IMG/VR virus record: IMGVR_UViG_3300030109_006161
Location: 45,250 to 109,249 of that record
DNA: 64,000 bases
Strand: one strand, 5' to 3'
Origin: a virus
Shown here: positions 49,002 to 56,398 of the stretch, piece after piece
Layout: every line of letters starts with the position of its first letter
How positions within the stretch are numbered: position 1 is the stretch's first letter
Made by a program: the position numbers and the translations under genes
The notes under the pieces: model-generated
What the model saw: the letters and a program-made list of their open reading frames with translations, nothing else
Databases searched by the model: none
Told to the model about the DNA's origin: nothing

Positions 49002-49910
49002 TTACGCTACGATGAGTTCGCTACCAACTTCTTTGATAGCTTTGATGACTTTGTTGCCGAATCGCTTGCTCATCCACTTGCTACCCCACATGTAGACCGG
49101 CATACTGACGGGGAACTTGCTGTCACCCTCGTAGCCGTCAAGGTTCACACTGGAGCCATGAACAGGACAGAGCAGCTTGAACGAGTCGTGAGTGCCAGCA
49201 AAATAATTACTCTGCTGTTTAATGTTTCGTGGCGTTGCCACGCTGCGAGTGCGACCTTCGTGGTCTTTGATGATAATGGCCTTGCCGCCACGGAAGAGCC
49301 AATACTCAAGCACATTGCCTAAGCCGCTGCTCTCTTTAGGATCCTGATGACCGACCTGCGACCAATCAATGCCCTGAACCAGTCCGACCATATCAGTATA
49401 TTCTCTGGTGTTATAGTCAAAATCACGATACTGGATTAGAGCGCCGGGAACAACACCAGCAGCTTCAAAGCTCATCCGAGCAACCCGGTGAGCCAGAGCT
49501 TTCATCGCTCGGCACTCACGCTCGTGAGCTTCCTTAGCGGGGCAGTTGCGGCGGTTGTGACCATACTCGCCGCAGAAGCTACATTGGCGTTTTGCGCCAC
49601 GCTCTTTACGTCGGGCACGAGCAGCAAGACGCTCGCCGTGCTCTTGAAAGCGGCTGCCGTCCCAGTTGCTGATGTACTCGCCATCATCAATGTGGTGAAC
49701 TTCGTAGTAGTCGCTGACACCGTGGGCTGCCTTCTGCTTTTCTTGAAGGGGCTCAAGCCAGCTACTGCGCCAAGCTTCGGGATCAGGCTCAATGCCATAC
49801 TTAGCACAGACCTTGAGGACCTTCTCATAAGAAGCTTTGATGGCAGGACAGCCACGACGATTGTGACCGTATTGACCGCAAGCAGAACATTGATTAGTGC
49901 GATAACCCAT
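49002..49910 (-). CDS. Protein with two CCHC zinc knuckles
   Basis: This 302-residue protein has two C-x2-C-x4-H-x4-C zinc knuckles (CSACGQYGHNRRGC near residue 8 and CSFCGEYGHNRRNC near 109), the nucleic-acid-binding motif best known from retroviral nucleocapsids and eukaryotic RNA-binding proteins, followed by a domain with no known family. It has a strong repeated-class promoter. Likely binds single-stranded nucleic acid. Confidence 0.75.
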   Translation of the reverse strand: MGYRTNQCSACGQYGHNRRGCPAIKASYEKVLKVCAKYGIEPDPEAWRSSWLEPLQEKQKAAHGVSDYYEVHHIDDGEYISNWDGSRFQEHGERLAARARRKERGAKRQCSFCGEYGHNRRNCPAKEAHERECRAMKALAHRVARMSFEAAGVVPGALIQYRDFDYNTREYTDMVGLVQGIDWSQVGHQDPKESSGLGNVLEYWLFRGGKAIIIKDHEGRTRSVATPRNIKQQSNYFAGTHDSFKLLCPVHGSSVNLDGYEGDSKFPVSMPVYMWGSKWMSKRFGNKVIKAIKEVGSELIVA

Positions 49911-49932
49911 AACAGTATCTCCCTTACATCTT

Positions 49933-49960
49933 ATATTACTACGGATTGGGAGTACGTCAA
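49933..49960 (-). promoter_or_regulatory. Repeated-class promoter for the zinc-knuckle gene
   Basis: TTGACG (49955-49960), 16-base spacer ending GTAG, TAATAT (49933-49938), then TGTAAGGGAGATAC. Confidence 0.78.
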
Positions 49961-49980
49961 GTTTTAATTCGGTTTTATTT

Positions 49981-50268
49981 TTATAATCCGCCGAAATCTC
50001 GCATTAAATCGATGTACCATTCGTCAAAAGTGTTTTTGGTTTGCTGCTTTTTGCGGCGTTCTTTTTTGTAGTTAAACTTTGGAACCCAGCCCATTCGGTA
50101 CATCACTGAGCGAAGAACTCGTGGGTCCTCTTTCTTAAGTTGTTGTACGATTCTATGGGCTCGGCGACTAACCTGATTGTTGGATAGTCCACGCTTAGCA
50201 AATGCAGTAGGGGCTGCCAACTCTAATCCTAAAAGCACCACAAACAGTACAAAAAGTAACCTAGTCAT
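49981..50268 (-). CDS. Secreted basic protein (95 aa)
   Basis: Signal peptide (LLFVLFVVLLGLELAAPTAFA, cleavage near residue 24) then a basic helical domain. It overlaps the MscS-like gene by four bases. Unknown function. Confidence 0.6.
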   Translation of the reverse strand: MTRLLFVLFVVLLGLELAAPTAFAKRGLSNNQVSRRAHRIVQQLKKEDPRVLRSVMYRMGWVPKFNYKKERRKKQQTKNTFDEWYIDLMRDFGGL

Positions 50269-50606
50269 AGGTCTCTCCCTTCATTAGCGCCAGGCAATGC
50301 TTTTTCAATCTTCAAGCCGTAGAGAGCAGTATTTGGCACCACTAGTTTTCGATCAGTTTCGAGCATATGAAAAACCGTTTTAGTAGGAGTTTGGCGAATG
50401 ATTCGAGCCTTCTTGTTTCCACTGATCCATACAATATCATCAACATCAAAATCAGAACCAAACATAAACCTTAAACCGGCGGCATAGTTAGTTACAAAGT
50501 CTCTAAACAAAAACGTAACAAAAGCGATCAGGAACAGGATGCCGTAACCACCCACAAGATGCTCTGCTAGTTTAACTAATTCTTCAGCCAACCCTTCGTG
50601 ATTCAT
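50265..50606 (-). CDS. Minimal MscS-like channel protein
   Basis: This 113-residue protein keeps only one membrane helix (ILFLIAFVTFLF) and the MscS beta-domain (FMFGSDFDVDDIVWISGNKKARIIRQTPTKTVFHMLETDRKLVVPNTALY), far shorter than bacterial MscS (about 280 aa). It may gate the membrane or interfere with host channels. It overlaps the secreted basic protein gene by four bases. Confidence 0.65.
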   Translation of the reverse strand: MNHEGLAEELVKLAEHLVGGYGILFLIAFVTFLFRDFVTNYAAGLRFMFGSDFDVDDIVWISGNKKARIIRQTPTKTVFHMLETDRKLVVPNTALYGLKIEKALPGANEGRDL

Positions 50607-50627
50607 TAGATGCTCCTTCGGTCGGCA

Positions 50628-50852
50628 TTATTTATGCATACCCTTTTTCTTTTCTTCCTCTAAACCTTTCCTCAACAATTCACCAACGCTGGGTCCTCTG
50701 TCCTCCGGGACAAGCTCAGCGGCACATGTTGGACAGTGAAAAAGTTTGCCCTCCGGAAGCTCTAGTCGAATATCACACTTATCCACAAAGCCATTGTTTT
50801 TTTTGATTTTGTTTTCTAAATCTGCCGAACACACATAGTATTGTAAACTCAT
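50628..50852 (-). CDS. Small zinc-ribbon-like protein (74 aa)
   Basis: Contains FHCPTCAAEL, one CxxC pair, and a helical basic tail. It overlaps the SemiSWEET-like gene by four bases. No family recognised. Confidence 0.5.
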   Translation of the reverse strand: MSLQYYVCSADLENKIKKNNGFVDKCDIRLELPEGKLFHCPTCAAELVPEDRGPSVGELLRKGLEEEKKKGMHK

Positions 50853-51145
50853 TTTTTCTCACCTTTTCTCTGTTTATAAAGAGCCATGAGGGCTGTTGTT
50901 AGGTTGCCAACCGTGATGTGTCCGCAGATCACCATGGTTGCTAAAGTGTCCCCATTGACTACTATCATATATAGGGCGGCTATCGACCCAATGATAAAGA
51001 AAGCAAACTGCGATGGTACATTGATAGCATCGGCTGTCTCGGACCTCCACACGGTGAGGAGATGAGGGATATACACAAAGAAGGTAAGTAGCTGTGATAT
51101 GCCATAAGCGTAGGTAAGATACTCAGCCATGGTTGCGGTTACCAT
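50849..51145 (-). CDS. SemiSWEET/PQ-loop-like small transporter
   Basis: This 98-residue protein (93 if it starts at ATG 51130) has three predicted membrane helices and a PQ-loop-like segment FVYIPHLLTVWRS, the size of bacterial SemiSWEET sugar transporters, which work as dimers. Phage-borne transporters of this class are unusual. Confidence 0.6.
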   Translation of the reverse strand: MVTATMAEYLTYAYGISQLLTFFVYIPHLLTVWRSETADAINVPSQFAFFIIGSIAALYMIVVNGDTLATMVICGHITVGNLTTALMALYKQRKGEKK

Positions 51146-51377
51146 AAACGTAGTCGCAAACCATCACTCCTTCCTCTACCTCACGCTGGATATTGGGATC
51201 ATCATAATGTCGTGCTTTCACATAACTTAAAGCAATACATAGACGCTCAAATTTCTTCATGCTCTTATTGCGAAGGTCTAGTGCAGCCTGGCATACATCC
51301 TGGCACTCTTTTGGTACGTCTTTGATCGGAGTCGCAGCGCAGCCGACAGCGAACAAAAACATCAATGATCTAATCAT
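51123..51377 (-). CDS. Small lipoprotein (84 aa)
   Basis: Lipoprotein signal MIRSLMFLFAVGC with lipobox AVGC, then a domain sharing C-x(n)-C-x-[YF]-V-[YF]-G with the 46880 protein. GGAG upstream of the ATG. Envelope-located; role unknown. Confidence 0.65.
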   Translation of the reverse strand: MIRSLMFLFAVGCAATPIKDVPKECQDVCQAALDLRNKSMKKFERLCIALSYVKARHYDDPNIQREVEEGVMVCDYVYGNRNHG

Positions 51378-51379
51378 GC

Positions 51380-51550
51380 TTAGTCTCCTAAATAATCTCT
51401 GATAAGCCGTTGCGGAGCATAGTACAGATCCCCACTCACTAACACCTCAGCAACTCTCAAAAACCTATCAAATTTAACTACTAAACCTATCTTCCAGTCT
51501 TTATCTAGTTCGGATGTTTTGAACCTCACCAGTTGTCCTGCTTGCCACAT
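51380..51550 (-). CDS. SH3/KOW-like small protein
   Basis: 56 residues from ATG 51550 (GGGAG upstream): QAGQLVRFK ... IGLVVKFDR ... APQRLIRDY. Matches the expanded family. It overlaps the longer family member upstream by about 50 bases. Confidence 0.55.
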   Translation of the reverse strand: MWQAGQLVRFKTSELDKDWKIGLVVKFDRFLRVAEVLVSGDLYYAPQRLIRDYLGD

Positions 51551-51875
51551 TGCTTTGGTCTCCCACGAGTTCAAAATACTTATCGGCTATAACAGATTTA
51601 CAAAACCAAATCTCATTACCGACCTGAACTCGATAGCCCATGGGCTGGTCGAGACGATTATTGACAACATTGACGATCAACGCAACTTTTCCTTCGTACA
51701 ACTTATAAAACTTTTCAAAACTATGATGGTAGTGTTCTGCCGCTGGCGTAGGACACTCTCTTAGCCAAGTATCCTTGGCGGCACCAACCTGTGTGCCCCG
51801 GCTGCCTAAAGTCCAGTCGTTGACACTCTTGACATGTACTATCATGCCGGCTCTATAATTAGTCTTCAGCGTCAT
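51501..51875 (-). CDS. Protein with SH3/KOW-like fold (124 aa)
   Basis: Opens YRAGMIVHVK, then a longer insert, then EGKVALIVNVVN ... YRVQVGNEIWFCKSVIADKYFELVGD, the family closing pattern. Longer than most family members. Confidence 0.5.
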   Translation of the reverse strand: MTLKTNYRAGMIVHVKSVNDWTLGSRGTQVGAAKDTWLRECPTPAAEHYHHSFEKFYKLYEGKVALIVNVVNNRLDQPMGYRVQVGNEIWFCKSVIADKYFELVGDQSNVASRTTGEVQNIRTR

Positions 51876-52143
51876 TATTTTTCGTTTTTAAGAATGACTG
51901 GAGCATGTTCGAGAAATTATAAAGTTGTGTCCCCATCTCGCCTGATAGTTCTACTGTCTCTGCTAAAACCTCAGGATCCAGAGCATCTTCCATGGCTCGG
52001 CGATAGCCCAGGTCAACTAATTCCTCAACAAACCTTTGAGTTTCCTGCGGAAGGTCTCCGTATTGCGTGGAAAGATTCATCAAGTCCTTTGTTACACTGT
52101 CCACTTCATCTTCGAAAATTTGTTGATAATTGATTATAGTCAT
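51859..52143 (-). CDS. Acidic helical protein (94 aa), unknown
   Basis: Helical, acidic, no recognised motif (FEDEVDSVTKDLMNLSTQYGDLPQ...). It overlaps the following gene by 17 bases. Confidence 0.5.
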   Translation of the reverse strand: MTIINYQQIFEDEVDSVTKDLMNLSTQYGDLPQETQRFVEELVDLGYRRAMEDALDPEVLAETVELSGEMGTQLYNFSNMLQSFLKTKNNDAED

Positions 52144-52167
52144 AGTTTTCTCCTCATCTTGACTTTC

Positions 52168-52659
52168 TTAAGTATATAGGACTGTACGCCCTTCGTTTAG
52201 TTCTTTTAGCACGGAGTTTCTTTTTGTCACAGCTTCCTCAAGCGTGGCATAACCTCCAAACCATCTCTGTTTTCCATCGAGTTTAATATATGGATAATAT
52301 CTGTTTCGTATTTTTCTTACGCCTACAGCACCAGTCGTGTTGTTCTTATTTAGTTTAACCCGGTTGAGTCCATTTTCTGACTGGGAGACAAACCTTAGAT
52401 TTTCTTTTCTGTTGTCTAGTGTATCGCCGTTCTTGTGATCGACAATCTCACCCTTCTTTGCGTTCATGATCAGTCGATGAAAATAATACTCAAAGTCCTT
52501 GGCTGCATTTCGCTTAGTACGGCGGACATAGAATATACCTCGCCCATGGTCATTCCACACATGCCAGCTTTGTCTCTCAAGAAGATGTAGATCTTCTTTG
52601 TCAACTAAGATCTCTTTCTCACCGAATGTTGGTGACACTATAATATGTCTTTCAAACAT
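52168..52659 (-). CDS. HNH endonuclease with AP2-like DNA-binding domain
   Basis: This 163-residue protein has an HNH core (FHRLIMNAKKGEIVDHKNGDTLDNRKENLR) and a C-terminal AP2-like segment (GVRKIRNRYYPYIKLDGKQRWFGGYATLEEAV). ATG 52659 has GGAG upstream. Typical phage homing-type endonuclease; insertion-target evidence is not visible. Confidence 0.8.
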   Translation of the reverse strand: MFERHIIVSPTFGEKEILVDKEDLHLLERQSWHVWNDHGRGIFYVRRTKRNAAKDFEYYFHRLIMNAKKGEIVDHKNGDTLDNRKENLRFVSQSENGLNRVKLNKNNTTGAVGVRKIRNRYYPYIKLDGKQRWFGGYATLEEAVTKRNSVLKELNEGRTVLYT

Positions 52660-52933
52660 TTTTTTCTCCACGATACGGCTCAATCTCATGACCGTACATC
52701 CAATATCTTTTGTTGCCTACAAATTCAACCAGAAACTGCCTTGGTCTGTCAGTCTTTGGTCGCTCGATAATAATTCCCACGGTGCCCGCTTCGACTATAG
52801 TCTTGTGAGATAAGTCCGGCACTGGGTGGACCCCAGGTGCTCTGATTTGTACCGGCACAGAATGAACCTTCATAGGAGTAATGACTAGTGTACCCACAGC
52901 CAATACTAGTGATTCACGTATTTCGATCGGCAT
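52652..52933 (-). CDS. SH3/KOW-like small protein (93 aa)
   Basis: Extended N-terminal half, then AGTVGIIIERPKTDRPRQFLVEFVGNKRYWMYGHEIEPY, matching the family central G-x-V-G and closing aromatic strand. It overlaps the HNH gene by eight bases and the YiiX-like gene by 20. Confidence 0.5.
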   Translation of the reverse strand: MPIEIRESLVLAVGTLVITPMKVHSVPVQIRAPGVHPVPDLSHKTIVEAGTVGIIIERPKTDRPRQFLVEFVGNKRYWMYGHEIEPYRGEKNV

Positions 52934-53273
52934 ATTTTTGCAAGACTTCGTAGAGTCTTTGTGGCGTCAGGTCGTTGTAGTGGTAAAGGTTGTCAATTGC
53001 TCCTGCCAGCCTCAAGGCATATGCTATCCACTCAGAACAATACCAGCGACCTGTGCGCTTTATAAAGAATGGCGTAAACTTAGACAGGATCATTCCAGGC
53101 CAATCATAGCCATCACCCTTCGTATCATCAAAGAATTTTTCTATGGTTTCCAGTTGCTCGTCGGAGACAGGTACGCAAATCATGTCGTAGTCTTCTTCAG
53201 GTTCATCAAAAGGTTTCCTGCGTATGCCTGCCGTACCAAAAGGAGTAATACTGATACAAGTTTGATCGGGCAT
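52914..53273 (-). CDS. YiiX/YebB-like papain-fold amidase, N-terminus lost from ATG frame
   Basis: This 119-residue ATG-initiated product ends with the YCSEWIAYAL segment holding the catalytic Cys of permuted NlpC/YiiX-type enzymes. In-frame sequence upstream continues the homology back to 53369 (QLCVAFYKGEG...KSNYSHAELI), including the catalytic His, but no ATG/GTG/TTG precedes it. An ATG (53396-53398) followed by GGGG is one base out of frame; one extra G would restore a full-length gene. So the gene is either broken, switchable or mis-sequenced here. Confidence 0.65.
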   Translation of the reverse strand: MPDQTCISITPFGTAGIRRKPFDEPEEDYDMICVPVSDEQLETIEKFFDDTKGDGYDWPGMILSKFTPFFIKRTGRWYCSEWIAYALRLAGAIDNLYHYNDLTPQRLYEVLQKYADRNT

Positions 53274-53424
53274 AATAAGTTCTGCATGGGAGTAGTTGCT
53301 TTTAGTGGTCCAGCGGACAATCTGATTGTGCCAATGTCCCTCACCTTTGTAAAAGGCTACACAAAGTTGCTGTGGTTTTGCTCTTTCAGTTACCCCATAG
53401 TATAATAATTATGCTTCCAATATC

Positions 53425-53448
53425 TTATTACGGAAAAAAATTTGGCGA
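53425..53448 (-). terminator. Possible weak terminator
   Basis: On the minus strand GGCG-(7)-CGCC is followed by AAATTTTTTT, 30-50 bases downstream of the 53480 gene. Stem is short, so the call is weak. Confidence 0.35.
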
Positions 53449-53479
53449 CGGCTGCGCCTTCTTGCGCCCTGAGATATAT

Positions 53480-53728
53480 CTATGAGGTGCCCTCGGGTCC
53501 AAAGACCTCCATCGCCAACTCGGTGGACGCTCGGTCCAACTCTCTCCCTGCTTTTTCTAATACCTCTTCCAAAAGGTGAAGTGTGACCTCCGCCTTGCAG
53601 CCGGGCTCGAACTCGTGTGCGAGGTCTTTTGCCTTGACTACCCATCCGATTGTGTCTTCGAGGCGTCCGCTCGCTTCCGTGAAGGAGGTGAATGTTTTAT
53701 CGATAAGTCTTCCGGGTCTAGTAGCCAT
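53480..53728 (-). CDS. Helical acidic protein (82 aa), unknown
   Basis: AAGGAG precedes the ATG and a TATAAT promoter lies upstream. Helical product (LLEEVLEKAGRELDRASTELAMEVF) with no known family. Confidence 0.55.
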   Translation of the reverse strand: MATRPGRLIDKTFTSFTEASGRLEDTIGWVVKAKDLAHEFEPGCKAEVTLHLLEEVLEKAGRELDRASTELAMEVFGPEGTS

Positions 53729-53753
53729 GGGAGGCTCCTTTCTTTATGTCATT

Positions 53754-53781
53754 ATTATATTACGAAAGAAGAAAATAGCAA
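53754..53781 (-). promoter_or_regulatory. Sigma70-like promoter for the 53728 gene
   Basis: TTGCTA (53776-53781), 16-base spacer, TATAAT (53754-53759). Related in spacing but not in leader to the repeated promoter class. Confidence 0.55.
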
Positions 53782-53966
53782 GTTATAAATCCACCTAGAA
53801 AGAACAAAGGATAAAGATACCGACTTATCAGCGCCCGGCGGTACCAAAACCCCGTCGCCATTGTCAACTCAATAACAATGAGTCTCAAAGCTGCCGGATC
53901 CTCTTCGGACAATAAGCCTTCAAGCACAGCCTGTGCTTCGGCTTCGTTAATTTCGGGTGGGATCAT
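53760..53966 (-). CDS. Small membrane protein (68 aa)
   Basis: Acidic N-terminus then a C-terminal membrane helix (LYPLFFLGGFITCYFLLS). It ends within the promoter of the next gene. Unknown function. Confidence 0.5.
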   Translation of the reverse strand: MIPPEINEAEAQAVLEGLLSEEDPAALRLIVIELTMATGFWYRRALISRYLYPLFFLGGFITCYFLLS

Positions 53967-53967
53967 C

Positions 53968-54330
53968 CTACTTTTCCTTCAGCCACTTTGGGTCTTTTAC
54001 TTTAGCAGCGCCTTTTTTAATCTTTAGAAGTTTAGCTACGGGTGGGATATGCATCCAATCAACCCGATACGTTCCTTCAAAGTCTCCTATTTGGTGTGGT
54101 TGGCAGCCAAGCTTTTGAAGCTTTCTATTGAGGTATGTAAACTGTCTTTGTGTTTCCCTAGTTACATACAGTCCAATGGATCCCGTTTCAAAGTTACAAT
54201 AAAATTGATCCTCTTTAAATTTACCGATCGCTCGGGCAATAGGTAAGCCGTCTCCCGCTTCCCTAAGTCTAAGTCGGTTGTTGCGGCAAAAGACTTTAAA
54301 GTCATCAATATATTTTTGTGCCTTACTCAT
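53968..54330 (-). CDS. Unknown phage protein (120 aa)
   Basis: Soluble protein with RLREAGDGLPIARAIGKFKEDQFYCNFETGSIGLYVTRETQRQFTYLNRKLQKLG, beta-rich, no assigned family. Starts one base after its upstream neighbour. Confidence 0.5.
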   Translation of the reverse strand: MSKAQKYIDDFKVFCRNNRLRLREAGDGLPIARAIGKFKEDQFYCNFETGSIGLYVTRETQRQFTYLNRKLQKLGCQPHQIGDFEGTYRVDWMHIPPVAKLLKIKKGAAKVKDPKWLKEK

Positions 54331-54342
54331 TGTTTTATCCTT

Positions 54343-54603
54343 TCACGATAAACAGGCTTTAGTATTTCTTTCGGACATTCTCCGAATCAACCATGATAAA
54401 GTTCTATTATTATTGATAATTTCATTCTTGAAATATGGATTGTTACGGGTCAGCGGATAATAATAATTTACCCACAATAACCAATCTTCAAACACAACAG
54501 GTTCCAAAAAAGATCTCTCAAGCTCGGTGCAGGTTTCTCCGTATGTAAAACCATTCTCGGCACACATATATAGGCAGCGCCTTCTTTGAACCATATTCTT
54601 CAT
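54343..54603 (-). CDS. Unknown Cys-containing protein (86 aa)
   Basis: Soluble, with several cysteines (CLYMCAENGFTYGETC) near the N-terminus that may bind metal or form disulfides. No family recognised. It follows the RNase-H-like gene by one base. Confidence 0.45.
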   Translation of the reverse strand: MKNMVQRRRCLYMCAENGFTYGETCTELERSFLEPVVFEDWLLWVNYYYPLTRNNPYFKNEIINNNRTLSWLIRRMSERNTKACLS

Positions 54604-54604
54604 A

Positions 54605-55066
54605 TTACCTCGTATACATGTCAGCTATGTCAGCAGCCCAAGCGTCAGGTTTTACCAGTACGGGATAGCCCATCCCCTTTATCATACCCATTATAACATC
54701 GATAGTTACATTACTTAAGGCGTCTTTCTTTGGGTTGACGTCAGAATGTATTGTCGGACGCTTGCCAGTTATCTCCACAAGAATATTAGCCACCTCCAGA
54801 GACACAAAGGTTTCATGAAAAAGTCGGTCTCTCATTGATGGGAACACACTAGTTCTACATTTCTGATAAGCCACAACAGCACCTTTACCCTTTTCTCTAA
54901 AACAAATGGTAGTGATCACTGTGACGTAATCAGAGTTAGGTTTTGTATCGGTACCTACATGCATCGAGTACCTATCAGATTTGCTGTAGCGATTGATATA
55001 TTCCCTGATATTAGCGATGGGTTCGCCATTCAAATCTTGCCAGGGATGTTCGTCTAGTATATTCAC
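54605..55066 (-). CDS. RNase-H-like DUF458/YkuK protein
   Basis: This 153-residue protein has the YkuK layout: MHVGTDTKPN, then LEVANILVE, HSDVNPKKD and IKGMGYPVLVKPDAWAADIADMYT. These belong to an RNase-H-like superfamily of unproven function; the acidic residues match catalytic positions. It starts with GTG in a TAGTG overlap. Confidence 0.7.
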   Translation of the reverse strand: MNILDEHPWQDLNGEPIANIREYINRYSKSDRYSMHVGTDTKPNSDYVTVITTICFREKGKGAVVAYQKCRTSVFPSMRDRLFHETFVSLEVANILVEITGKRPTIHSDVNPKKDALSNVTIDVIMGMIKGMGYPVLVKPDAWAADIADMYTR

Positions 55067-55170
55067 TAGTCCTCAATCAATGCTTTAGCTGCCATTGTTA
55101 CTGCAATGACACCTAAAAAAACTAAACCAACGGTAGTGTTCCAAACAATTTGTGCGCCCTTATCAAGCAT
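55066..55170 (-). CDS. Small membrane protein (34 aa)
   Basis: GGGGG lies upstream of the ATG, which overlaps the previous stop (TGATG). Product has one membrane helix (VWNTTVGLVFLGVIAVTMAA). Function unknown. Confidence 0.55.
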   Translation of the reverse strand: MLDKGAQIVWNTTVGLVFLGVIAVTMAAKALIED

Positions 55171-55400
55171 CACCAAGATCCCCCATAGGGACCTGTCCTT
55201 TTTCTTGGTGTATTGAGATCGATCGATCTTTCGAGCAACTCAATTACCTGAGTCGTAAGCTCTTCGACTGTGTTAGCATCCTTAATACAAGTAGTTCTGA
55301 TCTGCGCAATTGCTTCCTCGTCCAAGACCAGAGTTAGTTTTAGACTTTTAGTAAGAGCGTTGTACTCAGGCTCAAAGGCTTCGATGACTCTAGTCTTCAT
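55170..55400 (-). CDS. Small protein (76 aa), unknown
   Basis: GGAGG precedes ATG 55400; the longer frame reaches into the upstream membrane gene. Product is helical with a basic C-terminus. Unknown. Confidence 0.55.
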   Translation of the reverse strand: MKTRVIEAFEPEYNALTKSLKLTLVLDEEAIAQIRTTCIKDANTVEELTTQVIELLERSIDLNTPRKRTGPYGGSW

Positions 55401-55590
55401 AATAATCCTCCAGTTGCTGTTCCACAGCGTGAAGGCGGATAAGCATGTAAATAAAAGCAGCCACATACCCAAAAGTAAATCCGGTGACAGTATCCATGTA
55501 AAAATCGAACCCGGTACATGCTGCCAAGAAAATCAATGAAAAATAATAAAAACTTAAGTACTTTAGTTTTGTTCTAGCGAGATCCCGCAT
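55390..55590 (-). CDS. Small membrane protein (66 aa)
   Basis: Two predicted membrane helices (YYFSLIFLAACTGF and GYVAAFIYMLIRL). Overlaps both neighbours by a few bases. Function unknown. Confidence 0.55.
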   Translation of the reverse strand: MRDLARTKLKYLSFYYFSLIFLAACTGFDFYMDTVTGFTFGYVAAFIYMLIRLHAVEQQLEDYYED

Positions 55591-55895
55591 TGTCTCAACC
55601 TCCTTAATGCATCCTCAACATTATCTGATAAATTTGTCAACTTAGTTAGTTGCTTCTTTGTCAACAAAACAAGATTTGTCTCTTCATCTACTTCATTAGT
55701 GGACAACTCTATTGTCATATATTCAAGTTGGCGAGACAGGGCGACGACGGCAAACGAGTATTCCACTGCATCTGGTATCCGATATTCTTGATCCGGTAAC
55801 TCTACCAGGCTACACAAAAAATCTAAGTCTCTTTCTGTTTTATCAATGCCGAACAATAGCGTATCTAAGTTCATGCCATAAGTTTTAGCGCTCAT
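55563..55895 (-). CDS. Helical protein (110 aa), unknown
   Basis: Soluble helical product with no recognised motif. It overlaps the transglycosylase gene by four bases. Confidence 0.5.
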   Translation of the reverse strand: MSAKTYGMNLDTLLFGIDKTERDLDFLCSLVELPDQEYRIPDAVEYSFAVVALSRQLEYMTIELSTNEVDEETNLVLLTKKQLTKLTNLSDNVEDALRRLRQCGISLEQN

Positions 55896-56398
55896 TTTAC
55901 TCTCCGCTCAGACCAACTGGGGTATTTCCTTTTGTATCTTTTCCGTCGCTGCTCGACCCGGCGGGCATATGACACTATCTTATCTATGTTTTTAGATTTC
56001 ATCCACGCAGGTCCACCGTTGTAGCAAGCGAATAAATTAACACCCACACACGTCTTGTAAAGGCGCATTTCTTTTAGAACAACCACCGCAGCGACTGTAG
56101 CGTGAACGGGATCATTCATATCTTTCTCAAACTGTTTATAGGATTCATAACGCCAGATTCTTTTCCCCCAGAATCGCCAGTTGATCTGAAAGATGCCGAC
56201 ATCACCAGTGTGAGATCTCTGACCTTTGCGAATACCTGACTCCTGAAAAGCTATTGACATGAGAACATAGGGGTCCTCACCAAGACGGGCTGCTTCTTTT
56301 ATTATTACCGAAGAAATTTCTTTTTGCTCCGCATTAAAATTAGCAGGATATCCCGTAGACACCAACGTGGAGACAAGTATGATAAACTTCTCGATCAT
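55892..56398 (-). CDS. Secreted SLT-type lytic transglycosylase
   Basis: This 168-residue protein has an N-terminal signal (MIEKFIILVSTLVS) and the SLT fold: catalytic Glu53 in FQESG, GIFQINWRFWG and CYNGG. It should cut peptidoglycan glycan strands, as an entry or lysis enzyme or a virion component. It overlaps clpP by four bases. Confidence 0.85.
   Translation of the reverse strand: MIEKFIILVSTLVSTGYPANFNAEQKEISSVIIKEAARLGEDPYVLMSIAFQESGIRKGQRSHTGDVGIFQINWRFWGKRIWRYESYKQFEKDMNDPVHATVAAVVVLKEMRLYKTCVGVNLFACYNGGPAWMKSKNIDKIVSYARRVEQRRKRYKRKYPSWSERRVK

Noticed and set aside
49488-49967. 159-codon plus-strand frame
   Set aside because: Shadow of the zinc-knuckle gene, which has a strong promoter, binding site and clear motifs.
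53409-53645. 78-codon minus-strand frame
   Set aside because: Arg-rich shadow in another frame of the 53480 gene, which has AAGGAG and a promoter.
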